From Pohlia nutans (lineage: Eukaryota; Streptophyta; Bryopsida; Bryales; Mniaceae): a DNA stretch of 64,000 bases. The stretch spans positions 11,596,501 through 11,660,500 of the forward strand of contig CM040086.1 in NCBI GenBank assembly GCA_022496805.1. The letters run 5' to 3'. The notes under the pieces were generated by a model. That model saw only the letters and a program-made list of their open reading frames with translations, was not told where the DNA came from and did not search any database. Below are positions 34,656 through 45,605 of this stretch, one piece after another (position 1 is the first letter of the stretch; each line of letters opens with the position of its first letter). Both the position numbers and the translations under genes were made by a program.

Positions 34656-35806
34656 TTAGGGTTTACAGTGTTTGTGAATAGGAAGGAGTATGTATTGATG
34701 TAGTGCCCCAGCCTTAGCCGTATTGATACCCGGTTCATATCCTTTTGGTTCTTGCTTCGATTATCAGGGATCAATCCTTGACACCACCCTGTAGTTTGCT
34801 CCTTGCTGTTATTACCTTGTTTGGATAGTATTTATATGGGCCTGGTTTCAGTACTCACCATCTCTTGTATTCCTTTACTTTTGTAAAATCCACATATTTT
34901 TACTCACAGATTCTTCACAGATTGCTGCTTAAACCTTGGGGAGAAAGCACACGTGCCTTTTAATAAACCACACCTTACACTCAAAGGAGCTGGTATACAT
35001 AAAAAGTATTGTCAAATGGGACAACAATGTGATCAAAATGACTCTCAACTGCTACCATAACATCAATGAATGACTTCATTGGTACCATGCCATGTCTACT
35101 TCCTCTGTTAGTTCTATTCTCATTTTCTTTAACTAGTATCTTATAGAGCTGGTAATTTTTATCATGATCTTGATAATCGTTAATCGCACAGCCACTTTAT
35201 TCTCCAAATTCTCCATGTGGTTAATTACATCAGTTTGACATAAGCCAGTTCATCATCACAGATTATGAGACTTTCAGTTACTCATATATTTCGTTCAGAA
35301 CACAAAGTGATATCCTTCAAAGCGCACGCAAGGATTGGGGCAACAATGATACTGAGTACATTAGAACATTAATGATTGAGCTTTCAAAGCAATTGTCTCA
35401 AAGAATACAAACCAGTAGTAAGAAATGTGTCGTTTTTCACTTACTATAAATGAAAAGGAATGAAACCACACTAGGCACATGGGTTGCGTCTATGCTGGTG
35501 AGTGGTTTTGGTCACAAGAAGATAGAAATCTAGGCACAATATTCCGTCACTGTTCACTGTTTCCACAAAGTAGGGAATGAAAAACGACAGTTACACTACT
35601 AGGGAACTGAGAAGATGGTCACAGAGATGAGGAACAGGACTTTCTCTATCATACAATCCACATAGTAGATTCATTTCAAAATCACTTGAACATCATACTG
35701 TGAACTTCTAGGTATCTAGCTACATGGGCATATGTATATGTATGTCATATGTATCGTTGGCATATGATCACAAAGTCTATGGTGGGGAGCTAAGCTATTA
35801 ATGGTG
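34656..35806. other. Intergenic DNA 3' of pectate lyase
   Basis: No gene or element was recognised. The first 50-150 bases below 35807 should hold the pectate lyase 3' UTR. Confidence 0.4.
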
Positions 35807-38800
35807 TCAGAGCATGAGAGGGCCGGCATCATTGGTCATGGATGCAACGAGAGCAGCAGGACGGGCGGAGAAACTGGTGGCCTTGGCGTAGAAGTTGCCG
35901 CCCCCGGTGGATCCGGAGTCGGTGAAGAAGGCTCCGTCCTGGAACACATCGCCCAAGCTCCGCCAGTTCCACTTCTCCCAGCCATCGATGTTGCTGCCGT
36001 CGTCGTCGATGCGCTTTGTCACCTCCTTGAACACCCCGGCCATGAAAAAGTTGCCTTCGCTGTTGATGGTCGGGCTCTCACTTCCCCCGATGGCGTACAT
36101 CAACCACGGGCTGTAGAAGTTGTTCACGATGTGGAAGTATCCAAACCGACACCTGAACATCATACCCCATCACAAGGTGCTCAAGATTATATATACTAGC
36201 CATCAACTAACTAATGTCTCAATTCAGGCATTGTCCGCATTCTTTTGATTAAATTATACTCTCAACTTGTATGTCACTCAATAACTGTCAGCTTCCACTG
36301 ATTTTAGCGTCTAAGCACATGCTTACAAGATGGTACTCATTCGAGTGCATGACATTCACATACTACAAAAAATAATACATTGGTGCAATTTCTGGAGTGC
36401 TTTACGATGCAGGCTATGTTTTGATAACTGACAAGTCACAAGGTGCTCAAGATTATATATACTAGCCATCACCTAATGTCTGGCTTCAGCCGTAGTCTGC
36501 ATTCTTTTGATTAAACTATACTCTCAACTTGTATGTCACTACTTGAAGCTCAATAGTCGGCTTACACTGATTTCAACTATGTTCACCAGTGTAGGCACAT
36601 GCTTATGGCCTCTTTACACTAGAGGCGAGAAGCCGTGAAGTGAGAAATTTCAGCCAATGAAAAATTGGTCTTCTCAGTTTCTAAGCCTCCAATTGGTTGA
36701 AATTTCTCTCTTCACGGCTTCTCGCTTCTAGTGTAAAGAGACCCTTACAAGTTGTTACTCATTATCATAGAGTGCTTGACATTCAGGAAAAAGAACACAT
36801 TGGCGCAATTTCCGGAGTCCTTTAGGATGCAGGCTATGTTTAATATCTGACAAGTTTGAACAGCGATGTTACTGAATATAGCCTCGACCGCCAATGACGC
36901 GGCTTCTGTATTGCCAGTAACCTGGCTGCTCTTGGATTGCCAACTGGTTACCTAAGTTAGACCAAAGCTCCGAACTGAGATCTTCTATAGTCCGAAGAAT
37001 ATCATAAGTTACGAAGAAAAATGTTGCATCAGAAACGAGGGTCTTCAGAAGTACTCCAAAGTGGAGATCGAATGGACCCTTACCTCGGAATGCGCTCCAC
37101 GAGACCTTCTCCGAAGTGGTTGAACGCCACAGTAACCTGCATGATCTTGTCGACAGTGTCCTTGGGATGACCGCCCAGAAGCATGACCTTATCATGGTTG
37201 GTGAAGTAGTTGTTGGAGATCGTAACAGCAGTCGAAGCTTCAGTGACATCGACCAACCCATCCGCGCAATGCGACAAGAAGTTGTGGTCGATCCAAACGT
37301 CGCGAGACCCGTAGATCGAAATGGCGTCGCCGTCCGCTTTGCCGCGGTCGCCGAAGTGATCGGGGCTGCCGCGAATCACCGCGGGCCCCGTCTGCTTGAT
37401 GTCGTGGATGTGCAGGCCGTGAATAATCACATTGGTCACGTGCTGGATTGTTATACAAGCGCCCCCCGCGATGTGCACGTTGGCGCCCCGCCCGTCGATG
37501 GTCTTGTAGCTGTTCACGATGAGCTCGTTCTTCAGCCTGATCACGCAGTGACCTTTTCAGAAACCCCATTGGCGATTCGAAAATTGAAACTTGAAAAATA
37601 GAAAGCATTTTGGGGCGATTTACAATTCATTTTACATAACCTACTCCAGGAAATCAGGGCCAGTTGTGGCAGATTCAGATTCGTTTCAAGGCAGTTACCT
37701 GTATCCCGTAATGTATTTTCCTATGAACACAATTTTTGTAGTGTATTCCAAATCTTTGTAGAGAATTCCTCATCTCTTTCCATTCTAGCTCAACTCTCCA
37801 TAGTGTACTCAAGATAAGACTCTATTAATGTGTGACATACACAAGGGTCTCATATGGTTTCCCTGTGTTGATTCCCATGTGAGTGTCTCTTTCCTCTTTG
37901 AGCTTCAGAACTCGACATATGTTAAAACTTTCCTTTTACAAGTAGGTGACTTACTAAGCTTAAGCAGGTGATTTTGTACACATGTCAAAACTCAAAATCA
38001 CAGGGAAAAAGTGACATTCACGAGGGAATCAACACAGGGGAACTATATGAGCTCCTTGTGATATGTTGTAGGCTATGCTAGATAGAGTACTTCATGGACT
38101 TGCCAGGTCGTGTGGTGGGTGCATGCTTCCACATTGCTTCACGACTCGGAGATAGCATGCACCCGCTATGTACCATAGCAAAGCCCATGGAGTACTCTAT
38201 CTAGTACAATGACAAGGGAAGATCATGGCGGTACATGATCTAATTTTTTTACCCAGTTTTTTCTTACAGCAACATAATTGATCAAATAGCAAGTTGGCGA
38301 TCAATATAGCCACTGACAAATAAAAACACTGGCCTGATGTTCATGTTGCGCGAGAAGATGATCCACAGCGGAACCGTCTGCATGGCGCCCCAGCGAAGCG
38401 TTCCCGGCGCTGGGTCGATGACGTCGTGGTCGCTGTCGTCTGTCACCACGTAAATCGCCCCGTTCTTGCCGCCGATGGCATTCTTGCCGAACCCCACTAC
38501 GCAGTCTGCGAGCGCTTGCCGGTTCGCCCTCCAGTGCGGATCGCACCTCCAGCAATCGTCAATGGGGTTCCCTGTTCCGCATCCCTGGAGCACTCTTCGC
38601 GTGTAGTTGTCACTGGCAGCATAATCACTGCAAAATGGCCCCCAAAATCAGCCATGCCAAGAACGTACAGATCGCACTACTACGATCAGACATTGTGTGC
38701 TACGTTTGTTAGCAACGCAGAGGGAGTAACTCAAGCAACGCTACAGCAACATAAATTAGGAACTGTAATGTGTATGATCCTAGTAGTGAGAGTAGCCATG

Positions 38801-39498
38801 GCTTTCCTTATCTTTATTTTTGACACAAATGCAGCGATGGTCCTAGGACTCAAGTCAGCCATGTCTAGGACGTACAGAGTAGCTAGATCACTACTAGCAA
38901 ACCTGTCGTTTTTCATTCCACACTTCGTGGAAATAGTGAACAATAGATGAATATTATGCTTATATTTCTGTCTTCTTGTGACCAAAATCACTCACCAACA
39001 CTGTCACAATCCATGTGCATGGCGTGGTTTCATTCCTTTTTCATTTTTAGTAAGTGAAAAATGACACATTTCCTACTAGAGGATGCCGTTCAAAAACGGC
39101 AGCCATCTTAAATCTGGTCGTCTATAAGATGCAATGTAAGTTTACCTTTCACTGAAGACTGGGGCAGGGTTTTGGTGGTTTTCACTGGTAGCAGAATCAC
39201 TGCAAAATAGGAGCCATGTCAAGAACGTACAGAGTAGCCATGGCTTTCCTTGTTTTTCGATTTGACACAAATGCAGCGATGGGTTTCGAAAATGGCACGG
39301 TCATGTCAAGAACGTACGTAGCCACATGTGGCGTTCAAAAACGGCACCCATGTTAATTAAATCTGGTCATACAATGTAAGCGTACCTTTCACTGAAGATT
39401 GGCGCTGGATTTTGGGGAGAGACGTCCATCGGCCGCGCTGTCCAACACAGCGGCACCATAGCTACCAGCACGAGCAGTAACAGTGAGTTCGCCGCCAT
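35807..39498 (-). CDS. Pectate lyase, polysaccharide lyase family 1
   Basis: Five coding exons, complement(35807..36152, 37084..37536, 38334..38627, 39146..39199, 39386..39498), give 419 residues in one frame. Pectate lyases cleave de-esterified homogalacturonan by Ca-dependent beta-elimination in the cell wall. A signal peptide (about 1-21, Leu-rich) is followed by a short linker, [14 protein letters not shown] at about 74-87, the calcium-site region [10 protein letters not shown] and VWIDH at about 221-238, DGLVD, and [11 protein letters not shown] at 302-312. R302 and R307 have the spacing of the catalytic arginine pair. MYAIGGS and KWNWRS are also typical of the family. Length is normal. 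Odd points: exon 39146-39199 is a tandem duplicate of the exon 1/exon 3 junction region, and the intron 37537-38333 appears to use a GC donor. The frame is intact, so the gene may be active. Confidence 0.9.
36171..36855. repeat. Tandem duplication inside the last pectate lyase intron
   Basis: About 265 bp starting CACAAGGTGCTCAAGATT occur at 36171 and again at 36436. The second copy is longer because it carries the family C MITE. Both end ATGCAGGCTATGTTT...TGACAAGT. The duplication is intronic and leaves splice sites intact. Confidence 0.8.
36606..36744. mobile_element. Harbinger-like MITE, family C copy 2
   Basis: A 139-bp palindrome (CTCTTTACACTAGAGGCGAG ... CTTCTAGTGTAAAGAG) flanked by TTA. 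The duplicated intron copy at about 36318-36330 keeps the uninterrupted site CATGCTTACAAG, which confirms the clean insertion and the TTA (or CTTA) target. Confidence 0.9.
37837..38066. repeat. Fold-back sequence in pectate lyase intron (1)
   Basis: The left arm around ACAAGGGTCTCATATGGTTT, CCCTGTGTTGATTCCC pairs with the right arm GGGAATCAACACAGGGG, ATATGAGCTCCTTGTGAT. Arms are about 50-60 bp. Likely a decayed MITE. Confidence 0.65.
38078..38204. repeat. Fold-back sequence in pectate lyase intron (2)
   Basis: CTAGATAGAGTACTTCATGG on the left pairs with CCATGGAGTACTCTATCTAG on the right. GCATGC pairs lie inside. About 127 bp, immediately next to the preceding fold-back. Confidence 0.7.
38640..39385. 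repeat. Repeated blocks in pectate lyase introns around the extra exon
   Basis: GTCAAGAACGTACAGAGTAGC-like blocks occur at about 38649, 38857, 39216 and 39312. A GGCTTTCCTT...GACACAAATGCAGCGATGG block occurs at about 38799 and 39240. The unit from TTCAAAAACGGCA to the exon end CTTTCACTGAAG occurs at about 39090-39157 and again at 39324-39397. These mark the tandem duplication that created the 54-nt exon. Confidence 0.75.
39146..39199 (-). other. In-frame duplicated 54-nt exon of pectate lyase
   Basis: Acceptor TTTTGCAG|TGATT and donor GAAAG|GTAAAC are both intact and phases match (one base in, two bases out), so the exon can be included or skipped without changing the frame. It encodes 18 residues containing NPAPVFSES, a copy of NPAPIFSES at the end of exon 1, preceded by DSATSEN, a copy of DYAASDN at the start of the following exon. 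Whether it is used needs cDNA. Confidence 0.65.
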
Positions 39499-39513
39499 AG
39501 CTCCTGCTCGTTT

Positions 39514-39829
39514 CTGATCACAATATTGACACATGAATATTAAGAGCTTTTAACTCACTCCGGATCATTACTAAGATCAGTGCTGTGCAAATGTGCGCTG
39601 CAGCCTTGCTCTGTTTCAAAACTGCCTGACACTAGAGATCCCGAAAATGCTGCGTGATACTACATATGAGAGATGAAAGATCAGTCAGCATTTTCAAATT
39701 GGAATTCGAACTTCAGAGTCACGTTATTTTCAGTGAGCTTTAAGAGCTTTACCGCAAAATGCACTATTCCCGATGCATCTACTTCATCTAACTGACATTA
39801 AAGTTGTACTGGATTCAAAGGACTCTTAC
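39514..39829 (-). other. Predicted 5' UTR intron of pectate lyase
   Basis: A donor CCACG|GTAAGAG at 39829 and an acceptor GATCAG|AAACGAG just upstream of the start codon fit an intron in the 5' UTR. An upstream non-coding exon would begin somewhere near 39950-40000. This is inferred from splice consensus alone. Confidence 0.4.
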
Positions 39830-39900
39830 CGTGGACAGGTCTTGCAGACGAATTGAATCCTCCCGTCTGCTCAACGACGATGAAGAAACGCCATCCAACT

Positions 39901-39931
39901 CTGAGGTTCGAACTTCAAACTCGAACCTCAG
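39901..39931. promoter_or_regulatory. Perfect 11-bp inverted repeat near pectate lyase 5' end
   Basis: CTGAGGTTCGA and TCGAACCTCAG are separated by nine bases. It lies in the predicted leader or promoter and could be a hairpin in the 5' UTR or a dyad binding site. Function unknown. Confidence 0.5.
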
Positions 39932-40651
39932 AAACCAGAGAGAGTTCTCAAGCAATCTAAGTTCAGCCTGCCACAATTAACTGCAACAAGTACTGGTCTG
40001 CGTCCCGCTCCTATCAATCAGCTCCATTGCGTCAGGAGCCTCATGAATGGCGATGACTTCAGTGTAACATATTAATGGCAATGTGGATATAAGTTAACTT
40101 ATATATGTCTATGTCTGCAGACGTTTCGTTGCAGTAACATTCTGAGACGAGACAACTTCTGACCGACCTCTGGGAAACGTATTCGTAGAACAGGCCGGAT
40201 TGAAGCTCATGATTTCTATTTTTACTGTCATTTGAAGCACAAATTTCTTGATTGAGTCTAGTACGTACCTCTGCTTAGGATTTTTGAATGTGTGGATAAA
40301 TGAGGATAAGAGCATGGTTGTACTTGTGGACCAGTTACTTGCAGGGATTGAAATGGCGAGATTATAATGCAAGGCAGGAACGTGACATGTGAGTTGGGTA
40401 CAGGGACTGCAGAGCGACATGCTGCTTTCACATGTGCTGAAGAGAACATGAGCATGTGAGTTGGCTTGAGGATTCCATTTCCGCCAATTATGTGGGCTGG
40501 TTGTGAAACTCTCATTTCATTTATTGTAGAGAGGGAATGATTGTAGTAGCTAGTTTGTTACGTGGATTCCCTGACAAACTCACGTACTGGATTGGGTTGA
40601 TATTTTTTGCTTCTGAGATTTCAAATTGTCATCCTTACACTTCCAGGGTAA
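39932..40651. other. Upstream flank of pectate lyase
   Basis: No coding sequence or element was recognised. The promoter is presumably here but no TATA box could be chosen with confidence. Confidence 0.35.
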
Positions 40652-40865
40652 GGTAGAGGTACCTTGAACCACTACGACACCTAAAACCATCAACTTCTAC
40701 ACCCCTCTTTCATTTCAGGGCAGGAAATGTAGGCTTTCATTACATGACTTATGCATCAATCGTTCAAAAGTTAAGTCATGTACCGACAACTTACATTTCC
40801 TCCCTAAAATGAAGGGTGTAGAAGTTGAAGATTTTAAGTTCGTGGTGATTTTAGGTACCTCTACC
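40652..40865. mobile_element. MITE of the GGTAGRRGYACC type, 214 bp
   Basis: The left terminus GGTAGAGGTACC and right terminus GGTACCTCTACC are perfect complements, and the inverted repeat continues with mismatches for over 50 bp (CAACTTCTACACCC / GGGTGTAGAAGTTG). The direct repeat TAA flanks both sides (40649-40651 and 40866-40868). Tourist/Harbinger type. Confidence 0.85.
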
Positions 40866-40868
40866 TAA

Positions 40869-41945
40869 TCATACTCCATGGTGATGCTCATTAATAATGA
40901 AAAATCAGCACCTGTGTCAAATGTGTGATGGTTTATTGTAAACCACTTCCAAGGAGAAAGCAGTTCTATGTGTGAATATTCTACAGGTGCATACCGTAAC
41001 CTGTACAGCTCCAGCACATGTTAGTCCAATTTTTTTTAAGAAAGTGTCGCGTGTCGCTTTCTTAGTTGGTTGTGACCCATGAAAAAGAGGACGCGGATGA
41101 CAAGAAAGCCAACATTACCAATTTATGTTACACTATAAACTTGTCTCTTATTTTGTGAGATCTCATGCAAGTTTTTAATTATTTTAAAAGCCATTTACAA
41201 TAACGTAGAAATTCATATGTAGAAATATCTCCAGAAATTAAAACCATTGAAGATGAAAAAAGTACCTTAAAAATTAAAGGTGCTCTATATAAGATTCTCT
41301 AGCCCTTGCAAGGGTTCACCTTTTTGCTGAAAGATAAAATATTCAAAACATGTGATTCTTGAAGCGGGGTTTTTGTGGACTTCCAACTCTGCACCACCAT
41401 TCTTTAGGTAAAGTATTCATGACATGTTCAATATTCCAAAATCCGTTACAACCATTCTTATTCGTAGGTACAGTTTACAAGGGCTAAAGAAGCTTATGTA
41501 TTATTCCAGCCATTTTCAGTGTCAGAAACTTCAGAAAGTGGTATTTTGGAATGCCATATGGGAGACACACATGATGGTAAAAACGGTCCGGTTCATAATA
41601 TTTTCTGACGAAATAAAGAGGCCTTGTAGAGTAATGGGATTGGTGAAAAACGGTGTGTCACTTATTTGGGAATCATTGAGAGACTCTCCGGGCAGGACAG
41701 ACAGCTTGTTGAGACGAGCTTGATGAGGAGAGGAGTCGACATGCATGGCAGGCAGTCACCCCCGCATAACAGCATCTCCACTAGCACTTTGGATACCGCT
41801 TTGGCTATGGAAAAATGGAGGAGACTGGGTTGGTGAACAATGTATTTGGCCCCTAATATTGAATAATCCACTAAAAATCCAGGTTCACAAAATCACTCTC
41901 GCTAATGTATCTCCTCTTCTTAATTGCACATCATAGTTGCGCAAT
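40869..41945. other. Intergenic DNA
   Basis: No gene was recognised. Short frames at 41424-41723 and on the opposite strand have no known domain. Confidence 0.4.
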
Positions 41946-42000
41946 TCATTGGCTGTAATTTCTCTCCTCACGGCTTCTCGCCTCTAGTGTAAAGAGGCCC
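41946..42000. repeat. Half of a family C MITE
   Basis: Only the right half is present: TCATTGGCTGTAATTTCTCT, then CGGCTTCTCGCCTCTAGTG and TAAAGAGGCCC. It is truncated at the palindrome centre. Confidence 0.7.
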
Positions 42001-42777
42001 TGAGTTATGTGATATTTTTTCCAACATCCATGATAAGAGAGGCAGACACATTCAAGGCTGGGCACAGTGAGAGTTGACGATTGATGAAGTGGCCAGGCCT
42101 GGCAGCACTTCACTTAACTTAGCCTTGCCCCATGTCGCTAATGTGCTTGCCTGACACGTCCCACTTGATCCTCACTGCTCTCTCTGGCTGGTTGGCTCTT
42201 CTGCAGCTGCTCAGTGGCAGTGCATGTGGATTGTCCTCTCTTTTCGTTTATCATTCTTTGGCGCACATGAATGTATGACTGTTTTTTTCACTACGTACAC
42301 TAAATTTGTAATTTTAGTGTTTCTCAACACGGAAACATTTTTAAGCCAATGTTAGTACTCACCCTTTACATTGTGGACTCGTGGGGGAGGAGTCAAAATT
42401 TAAAATTTTAATAATGAGAGCAATGTGACTTGTGTATTATACTGAGTGGCTTTATTGTTGAGAAATTGTTAAAAAAGTAAGACATCCTACATGACTTTAA
42501 TTGTTCAAAGCAACAATTTTCCTGAGATTCCCATTCTTGTGGGTTTTATTTGGATTCTCTAACATTACAATCAAATTTCCAAGGGTGTTTAGAAGGTGGG
42601 CTAAAGAATGTTATGTTCTAGTGAACCTTTTGGATGTAACATTTAAGGTTCTTTAATAGCTCTTCTACTGTTGACTTCATAATCTTGGCGACTATTCCCA
42701 AATCACTGTAGCAAATTGGGAATTATAGGCAAGTTCACATCATCATTAACAAAGGATTGGGTGGTGAGACATTGTAT
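42001..42777. other. Intergenic DNA
   Basis: No gene was recognised. GCCAGGCCTGGC at about 42091-42102 sits between GAAGTG and CACTTC, a small dyad. Confidence 0.35.
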
Positions 42778-43383
42778 TTAACTCCTAAAGGACAAAGAGT
42801 GTCCTAACTAATAACTAGGACATTTCAATGTTCACGTAGGTTTCCAGAGTGTCAATTTTTATCTTGATTTTTGAAAAAAAATATGAGAATTTGGTATGAC
42901 AATGCAAAAATGGGGATTTGATTTTTTTGATTCTGACTTAGTAAGTGAAAGTTATGGAAAGAAAGAGGTTTTTTGGGGTGGAGAACAGGTAGTGCAAGTA
43001 GGGCTTAAAAGAAACCTTAGAAATTACTTTTTGCATTTTTAATTGTAGAATCTTGCTTTAAACTACCAAAAGAATGCATGGTAAAACCTTCATAAATTGT
43101 CCATATTGATTGCAAGTTTATAGCGTTTTAGGTGAAAAGATGAAATGACAATCTTTTTTGACTTTTTCTGAACGTCTTTGGAGACATATGAAAAAAAATT
43201 AATTAGGTCAAAATATTCTTAATTTTTTTTTCAAATGTTCAAATTGGTATTAGCAATCAAGAGAAAAAATATATAAATAATATTAATAAAAATAAAAATA
43301 AATCACAAGAAAACGAATAGTAAGAAGTGAAAATGATGCTAAAAAACAAAACAAAAAAAAACCCACAATCCTTTAAGAGTTAA
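42778..43383. mobile_element. TTAA-bounded element, family K-like, 606 bp
   Basis: Left end TTAACTCCTAAAGGACAAAG, right end ACAATCCTTTAAGAGTTAA. The inverted core is CTCCTAAAGGA / TCCTTTAAGAG. AT-rich, no coding capacity. Confidence 0.65.
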
Positions 43384-44114
43384 TGTCCAAGCTTCTAGAG
43401 TGCTACTATTGAAAAGGATGGACTTCTCTAATTGCTAAAGCACATTGTTTCAATGATGACTGTCAACTTTACAATTAACATGGAACGCTAATTCATGTCA
43501 CTCTCACCGTCTAGAAGGAACATGGTATTCTTAGTGGAATTAAGAATGATATTTGACAAGCTACTATGTATTGTAGGGACACTAATTCTTCTCATCTTTG
43601 AACTAATTCTGGTAAAAAAAAAAACATTAATGAATTCTCCTTGAATACTAAATCACAATTTTAATGTTGTAGGAAGGTGGTTTTGGGCCACCAAGCCATA
43701 TGGCAACTCACCCTATTTGTGCCACTGTGTATCAATGGTGTAAAAATCAAAATTCCAGTGACGACGAAAGTCGGAGCTGGTTTAGCATGCATTGGATGGT
43801 AGGTTCGTCGTCATGACAATTCCGTTTCATCACCAGGACGGTTCCATTTCGTCTCGTCACCAAGACTGTTTCAGACTGTTTAGAGGACCGTTCCAACTTG
43901 GCTCGTTCCGCCGTTCAGGACCGTTCCTGGTTCAGCGCAGTCGATCGTCTTGGTCTCGCGGGGCCTCTCGTCGTGCATTTCTCTGCTAGATCGTGGGCTC
44001 TCTGAGTTTTGCTAGGGTTTTGTAGTGGCGATCGCTGGGTTCGCTTTAGGTGAGGGTTGCTTTCTGTTCTTGTTTCCCGCAAGCTTTAGAGCGAACAGGG
44101 CAAAAGCAGGGCCC
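43384..44114. other. Intergenic DNA grading into a gene-like leader
   Basis: At 43685-43760 is a right-end fragment of the CCTATTTGTG repeat family. From about 43780 composition becomes GC-richer and looks like a plant promoter/5' UTR leading to the COG6-like exon (ATG at 44115). Confidence 0.4.
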
Positions 44115-44373
44115 ATGAGCGTGGCGCCCGCCTGGCGCGCAAGCTGAAGAAGGTGCTGGAGACGCGGACGGACTCGCCAGATCTGCTGGCGTCGCTGAGC
44201 ACTCTGTCGTTGTTCTACACGGTCAACACGCAGCGGGCTACCATCGAGAGGCGAGGCTTGTCCATCAACGAGGAGTTTCTGCGTGCCTCCGAGTCGCCGG
44301 GCTGGCCGAATGTGCCTCCGAGTCGCCGGGCTGTGGAGTTGGAAGTCGCCGGGCTGGCCGAATGCTGCGAAAG
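44115..44373 (+). pseudogene. COG6-like first-exon fragment (Golgi tethering complex subunit), broken
   Basis: The translated stretch ARKLKKVLETRTDSPDLLAS, then TIERRGLSINEEFLRASES and AGLAECCER, matches what I recall of the N-terminus of COG complex subunit 6, a vesicle tether at the Golgi. ATGAGCGTGGCGCCC leads into it, but one base seems lost at about 44131 (CCCGCC where CCCGGCC would give APGLARK), so the start is out of frame. The middle lacks residues normally between the LSLFY and TIE blocks, and AGTCGCCGGGCTGG is duplicated at about 44291-44360. It ends at a donor-like GAAAG|GTATTC. No later COG6 exons are recognisable. Confidence 0.65.
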
Positions 44374-44399
44374 GTATTCTTAGCATTCGATCTTTAGGT

Positions 44400-45605
44400 T
44401 TCTGCTGGTTTTTGTGTGTTTGTGTTTTGAATGAAGTAGAATTAGGAAGTTCGTTGGATTTCGCTGCTGTCGGGATTGTGTGCAGGTGCTTTGGAGAATT
44501 TACTAGCAGGTTCTTGATTCTTTTTTAGGATTTGCAGATGAGAGCACGGAGCTTTTGATTCGTTTCTTATTTTCCATCTAGAAATGCTGTGAGTTAGGTT
44601 TGTTTCTTGTTCTTAAGCGATTCTCTCCGTGTGTGAATGACTTTTTTTTTCCGCAGGTTGCTGATGCTTGTATCATAGTGCCGTTGAAGCGTTGGCCTGG
44701 ACGGTTTCACGCAAATGTCCTGTTCGTGTATGCTCTCTGTTTCTCTCAGCTTCGGATTCTAAAAGTTCAAAGATTCGTGCGTTTGTGTTGTGAATGAAGT
44801 AGAATTAGGAAGTTCGTTGGATTCGCTGCTGTCGGGATTGTGTGCAGCTACTAGCGGGTTCACGATTCTTTTTCGAGAATTATGTGAGCGCCCGAGGATG
44901 AGATGATTCGTTTTCTTGTTTTCGTTCTTTCCTTACTAGAAATGCTGTGAGTTAGGTCTGAGAATGACTTGTTTTGTTTCGCAGAGTTGCAGATGCTTGT
45001 ATCATAGTGCCGTTGGAGCGCCTGGAGATGTTGACCTGGACGGTTTCAAACAAGAGTGCGAAATGTCCTGTTCGTGCATGCTCTCTGTTTATTTGACCTG
45101 ATTCTCTTAAGTTAGTTCGAGGATTCTTGCGGACTTGTTTTGAATAAATTAGAATTGGTTCGGGTGAAGGATTTTTGGATCAGCTCGTATGTAATATCGG
45201 GATGTGTCTTGGAGAATTTACTAGCAAGTTTTAGATTGTTTCGAGGATTGCGTGGAGCGGCTGATGATGAGAACAATGGTTTTGGATTTAATGTAATTCG
45301 TTATTTTCTCTAGAAATCAGTTAGGTATGGTTCTTGTTAGCGTGTGTGAAAGATATGCTGGCATTAATTCCGTCCTCGAAGATCTCTTTTTCAGTCGCTA
45401 GGTATTCAATCGGGATGTGTCTGCAAACGTTTGATTTGGAGAATTTATTAGCAGGTTTTCGATTGTTTCCAGATTATGCTGGGTTACATGATGCGATGGA
45501 TGACGAGAATACAATATTTGACTCGTTTTAGTTTGTCTTCGTTATTTTCTGCAGAAATGGATTAGGAATGGTTCTTGTTAGCGATTTTCTGCGTGTGAAA
45601 GATTC
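44400..45605 (+). repeat. Four-fold tandem array of intron-like sequence
   Basis: Units start near 44410, 44780, 45130 and 45400. Each contains, in order, a GAATGAAGTAGAATTAGG-like block, TCGGGATTGTGTGCAG or TCGGGATGTGTC, GGAGAATTTACTAGCAGGTT and a CTAGAAATGCTGTGAGTTAGG or GAAATGGATTAGG block. Between units 1-2 and 2-3 lies an exon-like piece, GATGCTTGTATCATAGTGCC, after a CAG. The array seems derived from the intron and second exon of the COG6-like fragment. Units diverge left to right. Confidence 0.7.

Larger units (their letters stand above)
37537..38333 (-). other. GC-AG intron of pectate lyase
   Basis: The donor side reads ATCAG|GCCAGT and the acceptor side ATCAG|GCTGAAG. Only this junction keeps the conserved stretch [13 protein letters not shown] in frame. 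The GT four bases further on would read into a stop after the available acceptor. GC donors occur in about one percent of plant introns. The repeated ATCAGGC at both ends leaves the exact cut ambiguous without cDNA. Confidence 0.6.

Noticed and set aside
35801..38950. Plus-strand and off-frame open frames over the pectate lyase exons
   Set aside because: Shadows of the minus-strand exons with no domains of their own.
4061..39498. A pectin gene cluster formed by GT92 and pectate lyase
   Set aside because: They are 30 kb apart with only repeats between and show no shared regulatory sequence; co-occurrence is most simply chance.
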